From: Candidatus Methylacidithermus pantelleriae
GTDB taxonomy: Bacteria > Verrucomicrobiota > Verrucomicrobiia > Methylacidiphilales > Methylacidiphilaceae
Direction of reading: 5' to 3'
Length of the DNA stretch: 59,080 nt
Assembly (NCBI RefSeq): GCF_905250085.1
Contig: NZ_CAJNOB010000006.1
Location: forward strand, 1-59,080
Made by a program: the position numbers and the translations under genes. Numbering within the stretch: position 1 is the first letter of the stretch; each line of letters starts with the position of its first letter. The notes below the pieces were generated by a model that saw nothing but the letters and a program-made list of their open reading frames with translations, did not search any database and was not told where the DNA came from. Below, piece after piece: positions 1 through 9,340 of the stretch.

Positions 1-351
1 CCCCAAGCCCCCAGCGAAACCTTTTGTGGTGTGTCTTCTATCCCCTCAGATCTCCCGCCCGCACCCTACCGAGTCCTTAACGTCGGCAACGGTCGTCCGG
101 TTGGTGTCTTGCGGTTGCTCGAAATTTTGGAAGAGCTTACCGGGCGGAGCGCCAGGCGTGTTTACCTCCCACCCGCTCCGGGGGACGTGCCGGCGACCTG
201 GGCCGATATCGAACCTCTGGAGAGACTCACGGGCTTTCGACCCCTAACCTCTCTCGAAGAGGGATTGCAGCAATTTGTTGCATGGTACGAAAAGGAAGGG
301 CGCTACTTAGATATACCGGACAGCGATCGTTCTCCCTCTTGCTTTCACTAA
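1..351 (+). CDS. NAD-dependent sugar-nucleotide epimerase, C-terminal end (partial)
   Basis: The frame is open from the first base to a TAA at 349-351, so only the last ~116 residues are present. The visible part resembles the C-terminus of UDP-glucuronate 4-epimerase type extended short-chain dehydrogenases: a segment reading YRVLNVGN, a helix of the substrate-binding lobe, the motif PGDVPATWAD, and a final EGLQQFVAWY helix that closes these proteins. The Rossmann domain and catalytic YxxxK lie outside the window. Known members interconvert nucleotide sugars for capsule, O-antigen or exopolysaccharide. The exact substrate cannot be told from this piece. It is followed by ~250 bases without a gene and then by insertion-sequence remains. 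Confidence 0.8.
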   Translation, partial: PQAPSETFCGVSSIPSDLPPAPYRVLNVGNGRPVGVLRLLEILEELTGRSARRVYLPPAPGDVPATWADIEPLERLTGFRPLTSLEEGLQQFVAWYEKEGRYLDIPDSDRSPSCFH

Positions 352-631
352 AGAGTGAACAGAAGGAAAAAAGACCGGGCTTGCACTCCTATTTCCCTTC
401 CCGTGGCTCGATATGCCAGCAAAATTCCGAAAAAAGCGTCTCCCACAAGCCACGACACGCCGCGCAAGTAAGAAAACGTTTCCACCATCTCAATCGAAAG
501 CTTGCCTTGAGCCGCCCGCCTCTGCTCCGTTTTTCTTTCCTCAAAAACCGTCATAGACCCTCCGCAAAGAACCCCGTGATTTCCACCGCGGGAGCAATTG
601 CGGCTGCGCCGAGGGGACCGTGGGGCGCAGG

Positions 632-1030
632 ATGGGGTGGATCGTCGAGAGGGTCACCAACCGGAATGGGGTCGATCCAACGGCCTATCATCTGGTTTGG
701 TCTCCGAAGGATGGGTGCGACGTGTTGACCGGTGGATGGCTGGGGAAAACGGGAGCGATACTGGATGCGATCTGGGCCGAAGCTGGGTAACCTGTGATCT
801 CCCAGGAGATCCAGCCGATTGCAGTAACCTTTTTGTGGGCATCCCGCCTGGTATCGCTGTGGCCGATGCCGTTAAGCTCTTCAAGGGCATCACGGTCAGG
901 CGGCGGTTCCACCGTTTCGTTGCGCGGAAAAAGCGGCTGTGGGGCGGCGAGCTGTGGTCGCCGTCGTCGTCCGTCGGCACGGCCGACAATGGGAGCCCCA
1001 AGAGTGTCTCCTGTTCTCTCGAGGGTTCTT
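632..1030 (+). pseudogene. tnpA: Degenerate IS200/IS605 Y1 transposase TnpA
   Basis: Reading from an ATG at 632, the peptide includes AYHLVWSPKDGCDVLTG, equivalent to the conserved opening of Y1 transposases (YHLVW.PKYR..VL.G), and reaches a TAA at about 788. Coding similarity then continues in another frame with NLFVGIPPGIAVADAVKLFK and further on LWGGELWSPSSSVGTA, matching the HLFV.vPP, KG and LW..sYfvgT blocks of the family. The HUH histidines (normally HxH in the HLFV block) are lost: the site reads S-N-L. The gene is therefore inactive. It lies directly upstream of the tnpB remnant, as in intact IS605 elements. Confidence 0.75.
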
Positions 1031-1119
1031 AGCATGTTACCCGACGAAGGTGATGATTTAGGATGGGGACGGCGTCGATCCAACAGGATGTTACGGCGGA
1101 AGAAGCAAGATCGCCTACT

Positions 1120-2155
1120 CCACTCTACTCCGCCCGTGCCGACGTCTGCAACCAGGTCAATCCGGTGGTGCGCGAACATTGCGTCTGGAACAGGGTAGCT
1201 CTGCACCAGCGGCCGCTCCTACACCCTGCTGCTCTAGGCAACGCCTTTGGGCGTCCAGGTGTATTGCAATACCATCTTGACGGTGTGCACGTCCTGCAGG
1301 GCAAAGAAGGCATGGGGATGCATCAGGAAGGAGCCACCCGTTCCGGCCATCCGCTTTGCCCGTATCAGTGTGCACTTCGACAAGCGCAGGTACACATAAA
1401 GAGTGAGGTGGTCTTACTCTCCACGATCGATGGACGCGTCAGCTTCGCCCTGCATGTGGGCGAGTACCCAAAGCGCATCTGTGCCTCCAGAGGCTAACGG
1501 AAAGCCGAATGGGTCTTTGGGGAGAGGACGTGGTGTCTCAATCTGGTCGTTGAAACGAAAGATAGCCAAGCTCTGGCATTCGGCCCCCGTGCTGGGCGTA
1601 GATGTCGGGCAAAAGAATTTCGCCACCAAATGCACGGGCAAAATGTTTAGCGGCGGAGAAGTTGCGCGACAAGCGCGACCGCTTCCTTGCCCTGTGTCGT
1701 CGTCTTGCCTCCAACGGCATCCGGAGCGCGAGACCCAAGCTCCGGCAGCTTTCCAGCAGAAAGATGGGGCCGCGTTTGGCACATGACCGCGAAACCGATA
1801 GGGCCATCGTCCAGGCCTCCGTCGAGAAGGGTCGACAGGGTCGGGATGGACCACCGCACGCAGATCCGCGACCGGTGGAAGGCCGTGCCGGGATCTGCCG
1901 TCCTTCGTCCAGTGCGAGGCAAGCGCGGCCGGCATCGCGGTCGAGTATATCGATCCAGCCTCCACCAGTCCGACCTCTTCGTGCTGTGGAAGTCTGGGAA
2001 ACGCTCGGGACATCGTTCCGAGTGTCCTTACTCTCGTCCCCGGCCGCACAGCGACGTCAACGCAAGTCGGAAGATTGCCCAGATGGGCAAGGCCGTGGCT
2101 TCGCCAAGGACGACCGTAAACAGGTCTCATGTTGGGAGCGTGGCGAAGGCGAGCC
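1120..2155 (+). pseudogene. tnpB: Degenerate TnpB (RNA-guided nuclease ancestor of Cas12)
   Basis: Pieces of a TnpB protein can be followed across frames. An N-terminal piece reads NRVALHQRP, then DGRVSFALHVGEY near 1430-1470. The RuvC-I block LGVDVGQKNFA with its Asp lies at about 1592-1625, then RDKRDRFLALCRRLASNG near 1660-1720. The block EYIDPASTSPTSSCCGSLG begins near 1943 and corresponds to the DPAYTSQTCSxCG zinc-ribbon entry. After one more frameshift comes HSDVNASRKIAQMG near 2050-2092, the RuvC-III DVNA block. The second zinc-ribbon CxxC is damaged (CPYS). Several frame changes and lost cysteines make this a pseudogene. In live elements TnpB uses an omega-RNA transcribed from the element's right end. 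Confidence 0.75.
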
Positions 2156-2175
2156 ATCTCTGCGCTCTACCCGAA

Positions 2176-2200
2176 AGCCTGCGACTTTCAGTCGCGGGTT
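2176..2200 (+). other. Hairpin at the right end of the IS605 remnant
   Basis: CCTGCGACT at 2178-2186 pairs with AGTCGCGGG at 2190-2198 across a TTC loop, with one G-T wobble; outer G-T and A-T pairs extend the stem to 11. It lies just past the tnpB remnant, where IS605-type elements carry the TnpA-recognised hairpin and the 3' part of the omega-RNA. Its position and shape are seen directly; its former function is inferred. Confidence 0.55.
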
Positions 2201-2269
2201 GTTTACTTGCCGAAGGAGAGCTACAGGGGAATTTTGCCCGAGAGGCCAAGAGTGTGTAGAACCTCGCGC

Positions 2270-5200
2270 TCAGTCCCATCCCTCGGAAGACGCCGCGAAG
2301 TCCTCGTGCTCGAGTGCTTCCGGGGTTTCTTCGATCGGACTTATACCAGGAGGGCGTCTTTCCCAACGGACGAGAACCCGGTAAACGCAGGGGACCACGA
2401 AAAGCGTAAAAAACGTGGCAACGGAGACCCCTCCAATCACAACAACCGCAAGCGGAACCCGAACTTCGGCCCCTGGACCTAGCCCGAGCGCGGGCGGGAT
2501 CGCTCCGGCCACCGTAGCCAAAGAGGTCATAAGGATGGGTCGCAGGCGTACCCTTGCACCTTGGAGAATCGCCTGCTCTAACGAGAATCCCTGCGCGCGG
2601 GAGGTGTTAAAAAAATCAACCAAGAGGATGGAATTTTTCTTTGCGATCCCCATAAGGAGGATCATCCCGATCCCACTATACAGGTTAAGTGAGTGACCTG
2701 TGAGATACAAGGCAAGGAGCGATCCTGTGAGAGAAAAGGGGAGAGCCACAAAAATGGTAACGGGATGAAGGAAGCTATTAAATTGTGCTGCCAAAACCAT
2801 ATAGGCAACGACAAACCCAAGACCCAAGGTCATGGGAAACGCGGCAAAAGATTCCTGTGTGGTTTGAGAAATCCCGGTGGGTCGCACCTGGTACCCAGCT
2901 GGGAGAACCTCCTGACAGATGTGCAGAGCCCGATCCATCGCTTTCCCTTGAGAAACGCCCGGTTTCACATTGGCGTACAGGGTAATGGCCCTGCGGCGAT
3001 TCTCTCGGGTTACCGTAACCAGACCCCGAGCCAGCTCGATGTGAGCCAATTTCTGCAAAGGAATAGGCTCGCCAGCATAAGCAGACCAGACATTGAGCCG
3101 GACGACATCTTCCGGATGGCTCCACTGGCTAGGAACCAAACGCAAGCGCACATCGTAACGGCGGATGTCTTGCTCGTGGGTGTACTGTCCTTGCCGCATT
3201 CCTCCGATAGCAGAGCCGACGGTTTGAGCAATGGAAAGCATGCTAACGTTGGAAAGATTGGCTTTCTCCCGATCGGGGATCAAATGAACTTCCGAAACGC
3301 CGTACCGGAAATCCGTATCCATATCAACGAAAAGGCCGGTTTGCTCCATTCGCCGCATAATTTCTTGACTTTTGTGCCGGAGAACCTCATAGTCGGAACC
3401 CTGCAGGCTTAATTCAAGATTTGCGCCATGTTTGGTCGATAACGCAGCTTGAGAAAGGTCAATCGCTAAAACTCGTAGCTCCTTGTCTTTTTTTACTTCC
3501 GTTCGGATCCTTTCCATTGCCTCCGTTTGTGTGACCGTACGCTTTTCCCTAGGAACCAGGGTAATAAACATGTTAGCTTCGTTGGTTTCTCCCCCATAAT
3601 ACCCACCCACCGCGGTCAAAACTTTGTCAACGTAAGGCTGGGCGCGCAAAAAGTCTTCCAGCGCTTTGATTTTCTGAGCTGTATATTGTAATGAGGAGCC
3701 TACCGGTGTATGCACTCGGAGAAGAATCATACCCACGTCCTGGGTTGGGGCTAATTCGGTATGAAGTTTGGGAAAGAGGGTGAGGGAAAAAAGAAAGAGA
3801 ATTCCGGAAGAGGTAATGATTAGCCACGGGTGTTTCAAGCAAGGTTGAAGCAAGCGAGCGTAAGCTTGGGCAAATCGATCGAAAAGGCCATGTACCCTTT
3901 TTGCGAACGCTCCGTCGGGTGCGTGGCGTAAAAATTGAGCACAACGCATCGGCGTAAACGTGAGAGCTTCGAGGAGAGAGAGCAATATGGCACTACAAAT
4001 CGTGATTCCAAACTGGAAAAGAAATCGACCAATGACACCACCGACAAAGAGAACCGGGGCAAACACGGCAACAATGGAAAGGGTCGTTGCCATCGCGGCA
4101 AAACGGATCTGTCCTGTTCCGTCCAGTGCTGCCTGGGTGCTATTTTTCCCCATGTGGAAGTGACGAACGATATTTTCCAAAACCATAATGGCATCATCGA
4201 CAACAATCCCCATCGCAAGGGAAAGGGCCAGAAGCGTAAAATAATTGAGCGTAAAACCCATGAAGTAAATGACCAGGAATGTCCCTAAAATGGAGGTTGG
4301 TATGGCAAAAATAACATTGAGGGTCGAGTTAATGGATGCCAGAAAAAGCAGGCAAACGACAGCCGTGATAATCCCGGAAAGAACAACCGTAAATTCGGTC
4401 TCGCGGACGGCGAGTTCTGTGAACCGGGACGCGTCGTAACTAATTTTGATGTCCATTCCCGGAGGGAGCGTTTTGTTTAATTCCTGGACAACCTGGCGGA
4501 CCCGGTGGGCGACCTCGATCTCGTTGTAGCCTCGAAGCTTTTGGATCCCTAGTGAAAGGGCCTGTTTCCCGTCCCTTCGAGAGAGCCGGCGCATATCCAT
4601 AAGGCCATCCTCCACCTGGGCAACGTCCCCGATGTGCAAGGGAGCCGACCAGACGACGCCACCTCCCACGCCGGTAACGGGCAGGGTAGAGATATCCCCA
4701 CGTACGGTGATCGGGATTTGGGCCAGTTCCTGAGGGCTTCTTGCCTCGCCCATGAAACGGACGGAGTATTCGTTTTCGGAGCCTTCCAGGTACCCAGAGG
4801 GTACCTGAACGTGCTGGGAGGCAAGGGTATTTTGAATATCTAAAATGGACAGCTGCCACCGGTTGAGTTTTTCCCGGTCGACCCATACGCGAAGGTTACG
4901 ATCGGCCCATCCGCCTAGCTGGATATCCCCGACTCCGGGGATTAAAAGGAATTTGTCGCGGACGTTGAGATCCACGTATCGAATGAGATCTTTATAGGGG
5001 CGATCCCACGCTAGAGACAGCCAGAGGATTGGGTTTTCGTCCTGATTGATTTTATAAATTCTAGGCCGGTCCGCATCCGTGGGAAGCTTGACCGATTGAA
5101 TTTTTGCATATGCCTCCTGGAGGGCGGCATCCATATCTCGATCCATGTAGAACTCAAGCTTGATTCGTGCGACCCCCTGTCGCAGGGTCGATTCCACATT

Positions 5201-5434
5201 CTTAATCCCATGGACGGAAATAAGAACTTCTTCCAAGGGATCCACCACTTCGTGCTCAAGGACGGTGGGATCGGCTCCTGGCCACGTTACCACTACGGTC
5301 AAAACCGGAAACGTCACATCTGGTAGCTGGCTCACTCCCAGGCGCAGGTACGCAATCCCTCCAAAGAACATGAGGGAAGTCATGAGCATCCACGCAAAGA
5401 CAGGCCTGCGTATGGAGATCTCAGAAAGTCGCAT
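2270..5434 (-). CDS. RND efflux transporter, HAE1 family (second of a tandem pair)
   Basis: A 1054-residue inner-membrane resistance-nodulation-division pump of normal length. It starts MRLSEISIRRPVFAWML, the usual cytoplasmic amphipathic helix and TM1. Then come a large periplasmic porter domain, the TM4 proton-relay pair in GIVVDDAIMVLENI, a second porter domain, and the TM10 lysine in GIAKKNSILLVDF. These residues equal the Asp-Asp and Lys of AcrB, so proton coupling looks intact. It starts 30 bases after the stop of another RND gene on the same strand, suggesting co-transcription and perhaps an MdtB/MdtC-like mixed trimer. No membrane-fusion or outer-membrane partner gene lies beside it. 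The substrate is unknown. Confidence 0.95.
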   Translation of the reverse strand: MRLSEISIRRPVFAWMLMTSLMFFGGIAYLRLGVSQLPDVTFPVLTVVVTWPGADPTVLEHEVVDPLEEVLISVHGIKNVESTLRQGVARIKLEFYMDRDMDAALQEAYAKIQSVKLPTDADRPRIYKINQDENPILWLSLAWDRPYKDLIRYVDLNVRDKFLLIPGVGDIQLGGWADRNLRVWVDREKLNRWQLSILDIQNTLASQHVQVPSGYLEGSENEYSVRFMGEARSPQELAQIPITVRGDISTLPVTGVGGGVVWSAPLHIGDVAQVEDGLMDMRRLSRRDGKQALSLGIQKLRGYNEIEVAHRVRQVVQELNKTLPPGMDIKISYDASRFTELAVRETEFTVVLSGIITAVVCLLFLASINSTLNVIFAIPTSILGTFLVIYFMGFTLNYFTLLALSLAMGIVVDDAIMVLENIVRHFHMGKNSTQAALDGTGQIRFAAMATTLSIVAVFAPVLFVGGVIGRFLFQFGITICSAILLSLLEALTFTPMRCAQFLRHAPDGAFAKRVHGLFDRFAQAYARLLQPCLKHPWLIITSSGILFLFSLTLFPKLHTELAPTQDVGMILLRVHTPVGSSLQYTAQKIKALEDFLRAQPYVDKVLTAVGGYYGGETNEANMFITLVPREKRTVTQTEAMERIRTEVKKDKELRVLAIDLSQAALSTKHGANLELSLQGSDYEVLRHKSQEIMRRMEQTGLFVDMDTDFRYGVSEVHLIPDREKANLSNVSMLSIAQTVGSAIGGMRQGQYTHEQDIRRYDVRLRLVPSQWSHPEDVVRLNVWSAYAGEPIPLQKLAHIELARGLVTVTRENRRRAITLYANVKPGVSQGKAMDRALHICQEVLPAGYQVRPTGISQTTQESFAAFPMTLGLGFVVAYMVLAAQFNSFLHPVTIFVALPFSLTGSLLALYLTGHSLNLYSGIGMILLMGIAKKNSILLVDFFNTSRAQGFSLEQAILQGARVRLRPILMTSLATVAGAIPPALGLGPGAEVRVPLAVVVIGGVSVATFFTLFVVPCVYRVLVRWERRPPGISPIEETPEALEHEDFAASSEGWD

Positions 5435-5464
5435 GATTAGCCGGAAATCCGATTCCTCATGGGT

Positions 5465-8400
5465 CTATTCTTGGGAAGGAGAGCGAGGCAAGGGAGTCGC
5501 CGGAATGCCCAGTTCTTCAGGCTTCCCCGTAAGAGGCTCTTTTTGCGCGCGATACGCCGGACGGCGCGGACCCTCCCGGGAGACAACCAGGTAAGCACAC
5601 GGAACTACTAGAAGCGTAAAAAGGGTGGAAACCAGCACGCCTCCTAGAATGGTTACGGCCATCGGAACGCGGCTCTCGGTCCCTGGCCCCAAGGCCAGAG
5701 CCGGGGGAATGGCTGCAGCCAGGGTAGCAAAAGACGTCATAAGAATCGGCCGCAACCGGATCGGACCTGCTTCCAGAAGGGCTTCTTTCGGTGAAAGCCC
5801 GCCTTCCTCCCGCCGCCGGTTCGCGAAATCCACCAAAAGGATCGAATTCTTTTTGGCAATCCCCATAAGAAGGACCATGCCGATCATGCTATAGAGATTT
5901 AAGGACTGTCGTGTGAGGTAGAGGGCCAGAAGGGCTCCCGTAAGGCTAAAGGGAAGAGCTAGGAGAATGACCAAAGGGTAGATCAGGCTATTAAATTGCG
6001 AAGCCAAAACCATATAGGAAATGACGACTCCTAACCACATGGCAAAGCTCAAACTGGAAAAAGCTTCCCGAAACGATTGGGCTCCGCCGGTTAAATAGAG
6101 CTGGAAACCGGAAGGGAGTTCCTTTCGTGCTACCCGTTCGGCAACCTGAAGGGCTTCCGCTTGTGAAACGTTGGGAGCCACATTGGCAAAGAGAGTAATC
6201 GCTCGCTGTCGCTGTCTTCGAACTAGTGTCTGGTGGGTAGGAACCGTTTCCAATTTCACAACGGAACGAATCGGAATGACCTCGTTGGTTATCGTTCGCA
6301 CATCAAGCTTAAGGATATCCTCCGGTCGTACACGCTCCCCTGCGTCGAGACGAATCCGAATGTCGTACCGCCTTTCACCGTTGGTAAACTGGCTTTGGGT
6401 TACCCCACCGATGGCTGCGGCTACCGTATTGGCAATGGTGGTAATCGGAACCCCGTAGGCGGCCGCCGCGACACGGTCGGGGAAAACGCGGACTTCCGGC
6501 ATGCCGGTCCGGAAGTCGGTATCGAGATCTTCAAAAAGGTGGGTTGCCGCAAGCTTCTCCATAACTCGATGTGCGATCTTTTGTAACTGCTCATAATTGG
6601 AGCCCCGGATACTCAGTTCCACAGGGAAGCCCCGGCCCGTAGTAAAGGCTCGGCTCGAAAGATCTTGGACTGTGATGCGAAGGGAAGGGATTTTTTGAAG
6701 CTCCTCTCGGAGCTCTCGCATGAGCTGGGCTTGGCTTTTGCGCCGTCTTTCCCTGGGGACAAGACTTACGTAAATCGTGCCCACGTTGACCTCGCTATCC
6801 ACCAGATTCCCCGCTGGAGCACCCGTCCGGAACGTAGGACCACCGACCTGACCGAAGAAGCTAGCCACTTCTGGATGCTTGCGTAAAAGCTCCTCGCATT
6901 GGATGAGCTTACGGGTGGTAAACTCAAGCGAGCTTCCGATCGGAGCTTGGACTCGCAAGAGAAAGTATCCGGTGTCCTGCGGGGGAAGAAACTCCCGCGG
7001 AAGGGTGCGGAGAAATGCCAGCGACACAGCAAAGGCCAGAGCCGAACCCGCGAGAACCCATCCTGGGTGCCGCAGGCAACTTTCCAAGGTTTTTCGATAG
7101 ATCCGGGCAAGGTAGCCAAATACTGCCGCTGTCATTTTCGGTAACCCTCTTGCCCGGTTCGGTGGCTCCAACAACTGGGAACATCGCATGGGGGTAAGGG
7201 TAACGGCCTCCAGGAGGGAAAACGCTACCGCGGCCGAAATGGTAACCCCAAATTGGAAGAAGTATTGCCCGATAATGCCCTGCATAAAAGCAACGGGCAA
7301 AAAAATGGCCATGATGGCCACGGAGGCCGCAATCGCAGCAAAGGTGATTTCGTTGGCCCCCAGGCGGGCGGCGGCGACCCTGCCAAGTCCTTGCTCACGA
7401 TGCCGCACGATATTCTCAAGCACCATAATGGCATCATCTACGACGATCCCGATGGCCAGGGACAGACCCAAAAGCGTAAAAAAGTTCCGGGTAAATCCCA
7501 TAAAATACATGACGATAAAACTGCCCATAACAGAGGTGGGGATCGCAAAAAGAACGTTAAGGGTAGAGCTCCAGCTTCCCAAAAAAAGAAAGCAAGCTAG
7601 CCCAGTAACGATCGCAGATAAAAATAAGGTAAAAAGAGTCTCGTTAACCGAGTCTTCGATATATCTGGTGGTATCATAGACGACTTTAAGCTCAATATCG
7701 GAAGGCAAAGTGGGCCGGATTTCCTCTAGCTTTTTTTTCACAGCTCGCGCGACGGCCACCGTGTTGGCCCCAGGCTGTTTCTTGATTCCCAAGGCAAGAC
7801 CTACTCCTCCCTGGAGAACTGCAAGGCGCCGGACGTCATTAAGGCCATCTTCAACCCGGGCCACATCGCGAATGCGAATGCGGGATTGATAGATCGGTTC
7901 TGTACCGCGCCGTTTGATTTGAATCGCTCCGACTTGTTCGGGTGTAAGACCCTCTGCCATCGCCCGGACGTTAAGCTCTTTCTTTTGATTTTCCACGTAC
8001 CCGGCTGCGACCTCGACTTGTTCTTGTTGCAGCGCAGTTTGGACATCAAGGATCGTTAGCTGTAAGGGTTTTAGCTTTTCGTTTTGTACCCAGACTCGTA
8101 AATTCCGCTCGGTAAAACCAAAAAGAGTGATCTCCGCAACGCCGGGGACAATCTGAAAGGTGTCGTGGAGGTAGAGGTCAACGTAGACAACTAGGTCGCG
8201 AAGGGAACGCCGCGAGGAAGCAAGACCCAGAAGGAGAATGGGCTGATCCTCTGGATTATCCTTGACCAGAATAGGTAGGTTGGCGTCGGCTGGCAATTTT
8301 ACGGCACTTAGCTTGGACTGAACTTCCGTGAGCGCGGCGTCAATGTTTCGTGAAACGTCAAACTCAAGGATGACCGACGCTTGGCCTTGTTGAATGTAAG

Positions 8401-8644
8401 AGGTAATCTGGCGGAGCCCGTCTGCGGAAATGATTGCCTGCTCGACCGGATCCACGATTTCCGTTTCCATCGTTTCTGGGGTTGCACCGGGCCACATCAG
8501 GTTAATCGTAAGCACAGGAAAATCGATCTCTGGGAGCTGGCTAATCCCCATGCGCGATAGCGAAATCGTCCCAAAGAGGATGAGTGCCGCCATGAGCATC
8601 CAGGCAAAGACCGGCCGGCGAATGGAAAGTTCTGGAAGAGTCAT
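5465..8644 (-). CDS. RND efflux transporter, HAE1 family (first of a tandem pair)
   Basis: A 1059-residue RND pump, the first gene of a tandem pair on the minus strand. It begins MTLPELSIRRPVFAWML and has the same two-lobed layout: TM1, porter domain, TM2-7 with the proton-relay motif GIVVDDAIMVLENI, second porter domain, and TM8-12 with GIAKKNSILLVDF. It is clearly a paralogue of the downstream pump (similar opening and TM motifs, diverged porter domains), so the pair arose by duplication. HAE1 pumps need a periplasmic adaptor and an outer-membrane channel; neither is encoded up- or downstream here. Export of hydrophobic compounds is the family role. The real substrate cannot be read from the sequence. 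Confidence 0.95.
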   Translation of the reverse strand: MTLPELSIRRPVFAWMLMAALILFGTISLSRMGISQLPEIDFPVLTINLMWPGATPETMETEIVDPVEQAIISADGLRQITSYIQQGQASVILEFDVSRNIDAALTEVQSKLSAVKLPADANLPILVKDNPEDQPILLLGLASSRRSLRDLVVYVDLYLHDTFQIVPGVAEITLFGFTERNLRVWVQNEKLKPLQLTILDVQTALQQEQVEVAAGYVENQKKELNVRAMAEGLTPEQVGAIQIKRRGTEPIYQSRIRIRDVARVEDGLNDVRRLAVLQGGVGLALGIKKQPGANTVAVARAVKKKLEEIRPTLPSDIELKVVYDTTRYIEDSVNETLFTLFLSAIVTGLACFLFLGSWSSTLNVLFAIPTSVMGSFIVMYFMGFTRNFFTLLGLSLAIGIVVDDAIMVLENIVRHREQGLGRVAAARLGANEITFAAIAASVAIMAIFLPVAFMQGIIGQYFFQFGVTISAAVAFSLLEAVTLTPMRCSQLLEPPNRARGLPKMTAAVFGYLARIYRKTLESCLRHPGWVLAGSALAFAVSLAFLRTLPREFLPPQDTGYFLLRVQAPIGSSLEFTTRKLIQCEELLRKHPEVASFFGQVGGPTFRTGAPAGNLVDSEVNVGTIYVSLVPRERRRKSQAQLMRELREELQKIPSLRITVQDLSSRAFTTGRGFPVELSIRGSNYEQLQKIAHRVMEKLAATHLFEDLDTDFRTGMPEVRVFPDRVAAAAYGVPITTIANTVAAAIGGVTQSQFTNGERRYDIRIRLDAGERVRPEDILKLDVRTITNEVIPIRSVVKLETVPTHQTLVRRQRQRAITLFANVAPNVSQAEALQVAERVARKELPSGFQLYLTGGAQSFREAFSSLSFAMWLGVVISYMVLASQFNSLIYPLVILLALPFSLTGALLALYLTRQSLNLYSMIGMVLLMGIAKKNSILLVDFANRRREEGGLSPKEALLEAGPIRLRPILMTSFATLAAAIPPALALGPGTESRVPMAVTILGGVLVSTLFTLLVVPCAYLVVSREGPRRPAYRAQKEPLTGKPEELGIPATPLPRSPSQE

Positions 8645-9340
8645 GGAGAGGACCGGGTGGCCTAGGGTTTCGGCGACGCCGCTTTTCTTCTACCTCCTCG
8701 AGAAAAAAGCTCCCCTAAGTAATCACTTAATCTACGCCTGGCTGGTATTTTCATCAATACAGCAGATGGCGCTCCCCCAACTCGGGTAAAGGAATCCGGG
8801 TCGGACTCCATCGCCCGCTCCCCCCGATTTCCCTTGCTTGAGGGTTCCCAGATGGGTCGGAGCCAAGGTCCCAAAAACAGAGACGTTCCAGGAAAAAAAG
8901 GGTTTCCCAAGCTTTTTGCGATAGCCAGAGGTAAGATGAATAAAGGGAAGGTCAATCTTTTGAAGATCATTTCTTTCTCATTGGATCTTGTCCGGCCTTT
9001 TTTCCTGTTTTCTCGGGTGGATGCAGAGAGCTTCTTCCCTTCCCAGGGAAAAGATTCCGTTCTTGGCTTTCCTCCAAGGGACCAGCACTGGCAGGGTAGC
9101 TGGAGAAAAAGATTCTTTTTGGAACCGCGGACAAGTCCCGGGACAGCCCGTTTTCTCTCCTGCGCTCTTTTTTGCGAACGGGGCAAAGCCCGGACCTTAA
9201 CCCAATGTGGGTCTTGGGGTTCAGGAAGGACTGGATCAGTCTCTTGCGGCATGATGGCCTCCCGCCATCCCCTCGATCCGGAAGCGGGCGGATTTTGAGG
9301 CTAGCGGAAACCTGAATCGGGGAGTTATCCTTCCCCGGAC
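8645..9340 (+). other. Gene-poor stretch upstream of the RND pair
   Basis: About 700 bases between the divergent RND pair and the exonuclease gene. It must hold promoters for both directions, but no clear sigma-70 pair was picked out. A minus-strand frame at 8662-9252 is open but resembles nothing known and gives no adaptor-protein motif, so it is not called as a gene. Confidence 0.5.

Larger units (their letters stand above)
604..2200 (+). mobile_element. Decayed IS200/IS605-family element (tnpA + tnpB remnants)
   Basis: Two adjacent degenerate reading frames on the plus strand match the two genes of an IS605-type element in the expected order: a Y1 single-strand transposase (TnpA), then TnpB. 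Each needs several frame changes to follow. A possible left-end stem (CTGCGCC at 604-610 pairing with GGCGCAG at 624-630) and a strong hairpin at 2176-2200 fit the imperfect palindromes TnpA recognises at the ends. The exact ends are not certain. The element is surely immobile on its own, because both genes carry stops and frameshifts. Confidence 0.75.

Noticed and set aside
688-2157. Long minus-strand frames across the IS605 remnant
   Set aside because: They are mirror frames of the decayed plus-strand transposase and tnpB genes, and their products match nothing.
8662-9252. 196-residue minus-strand frame just upstream of the RND pair
   Set aside because: No membrane-fusion (adaptor) motifs, odd composition and no ribosome site. 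An adaptor was expected here but the sequence does not support one.
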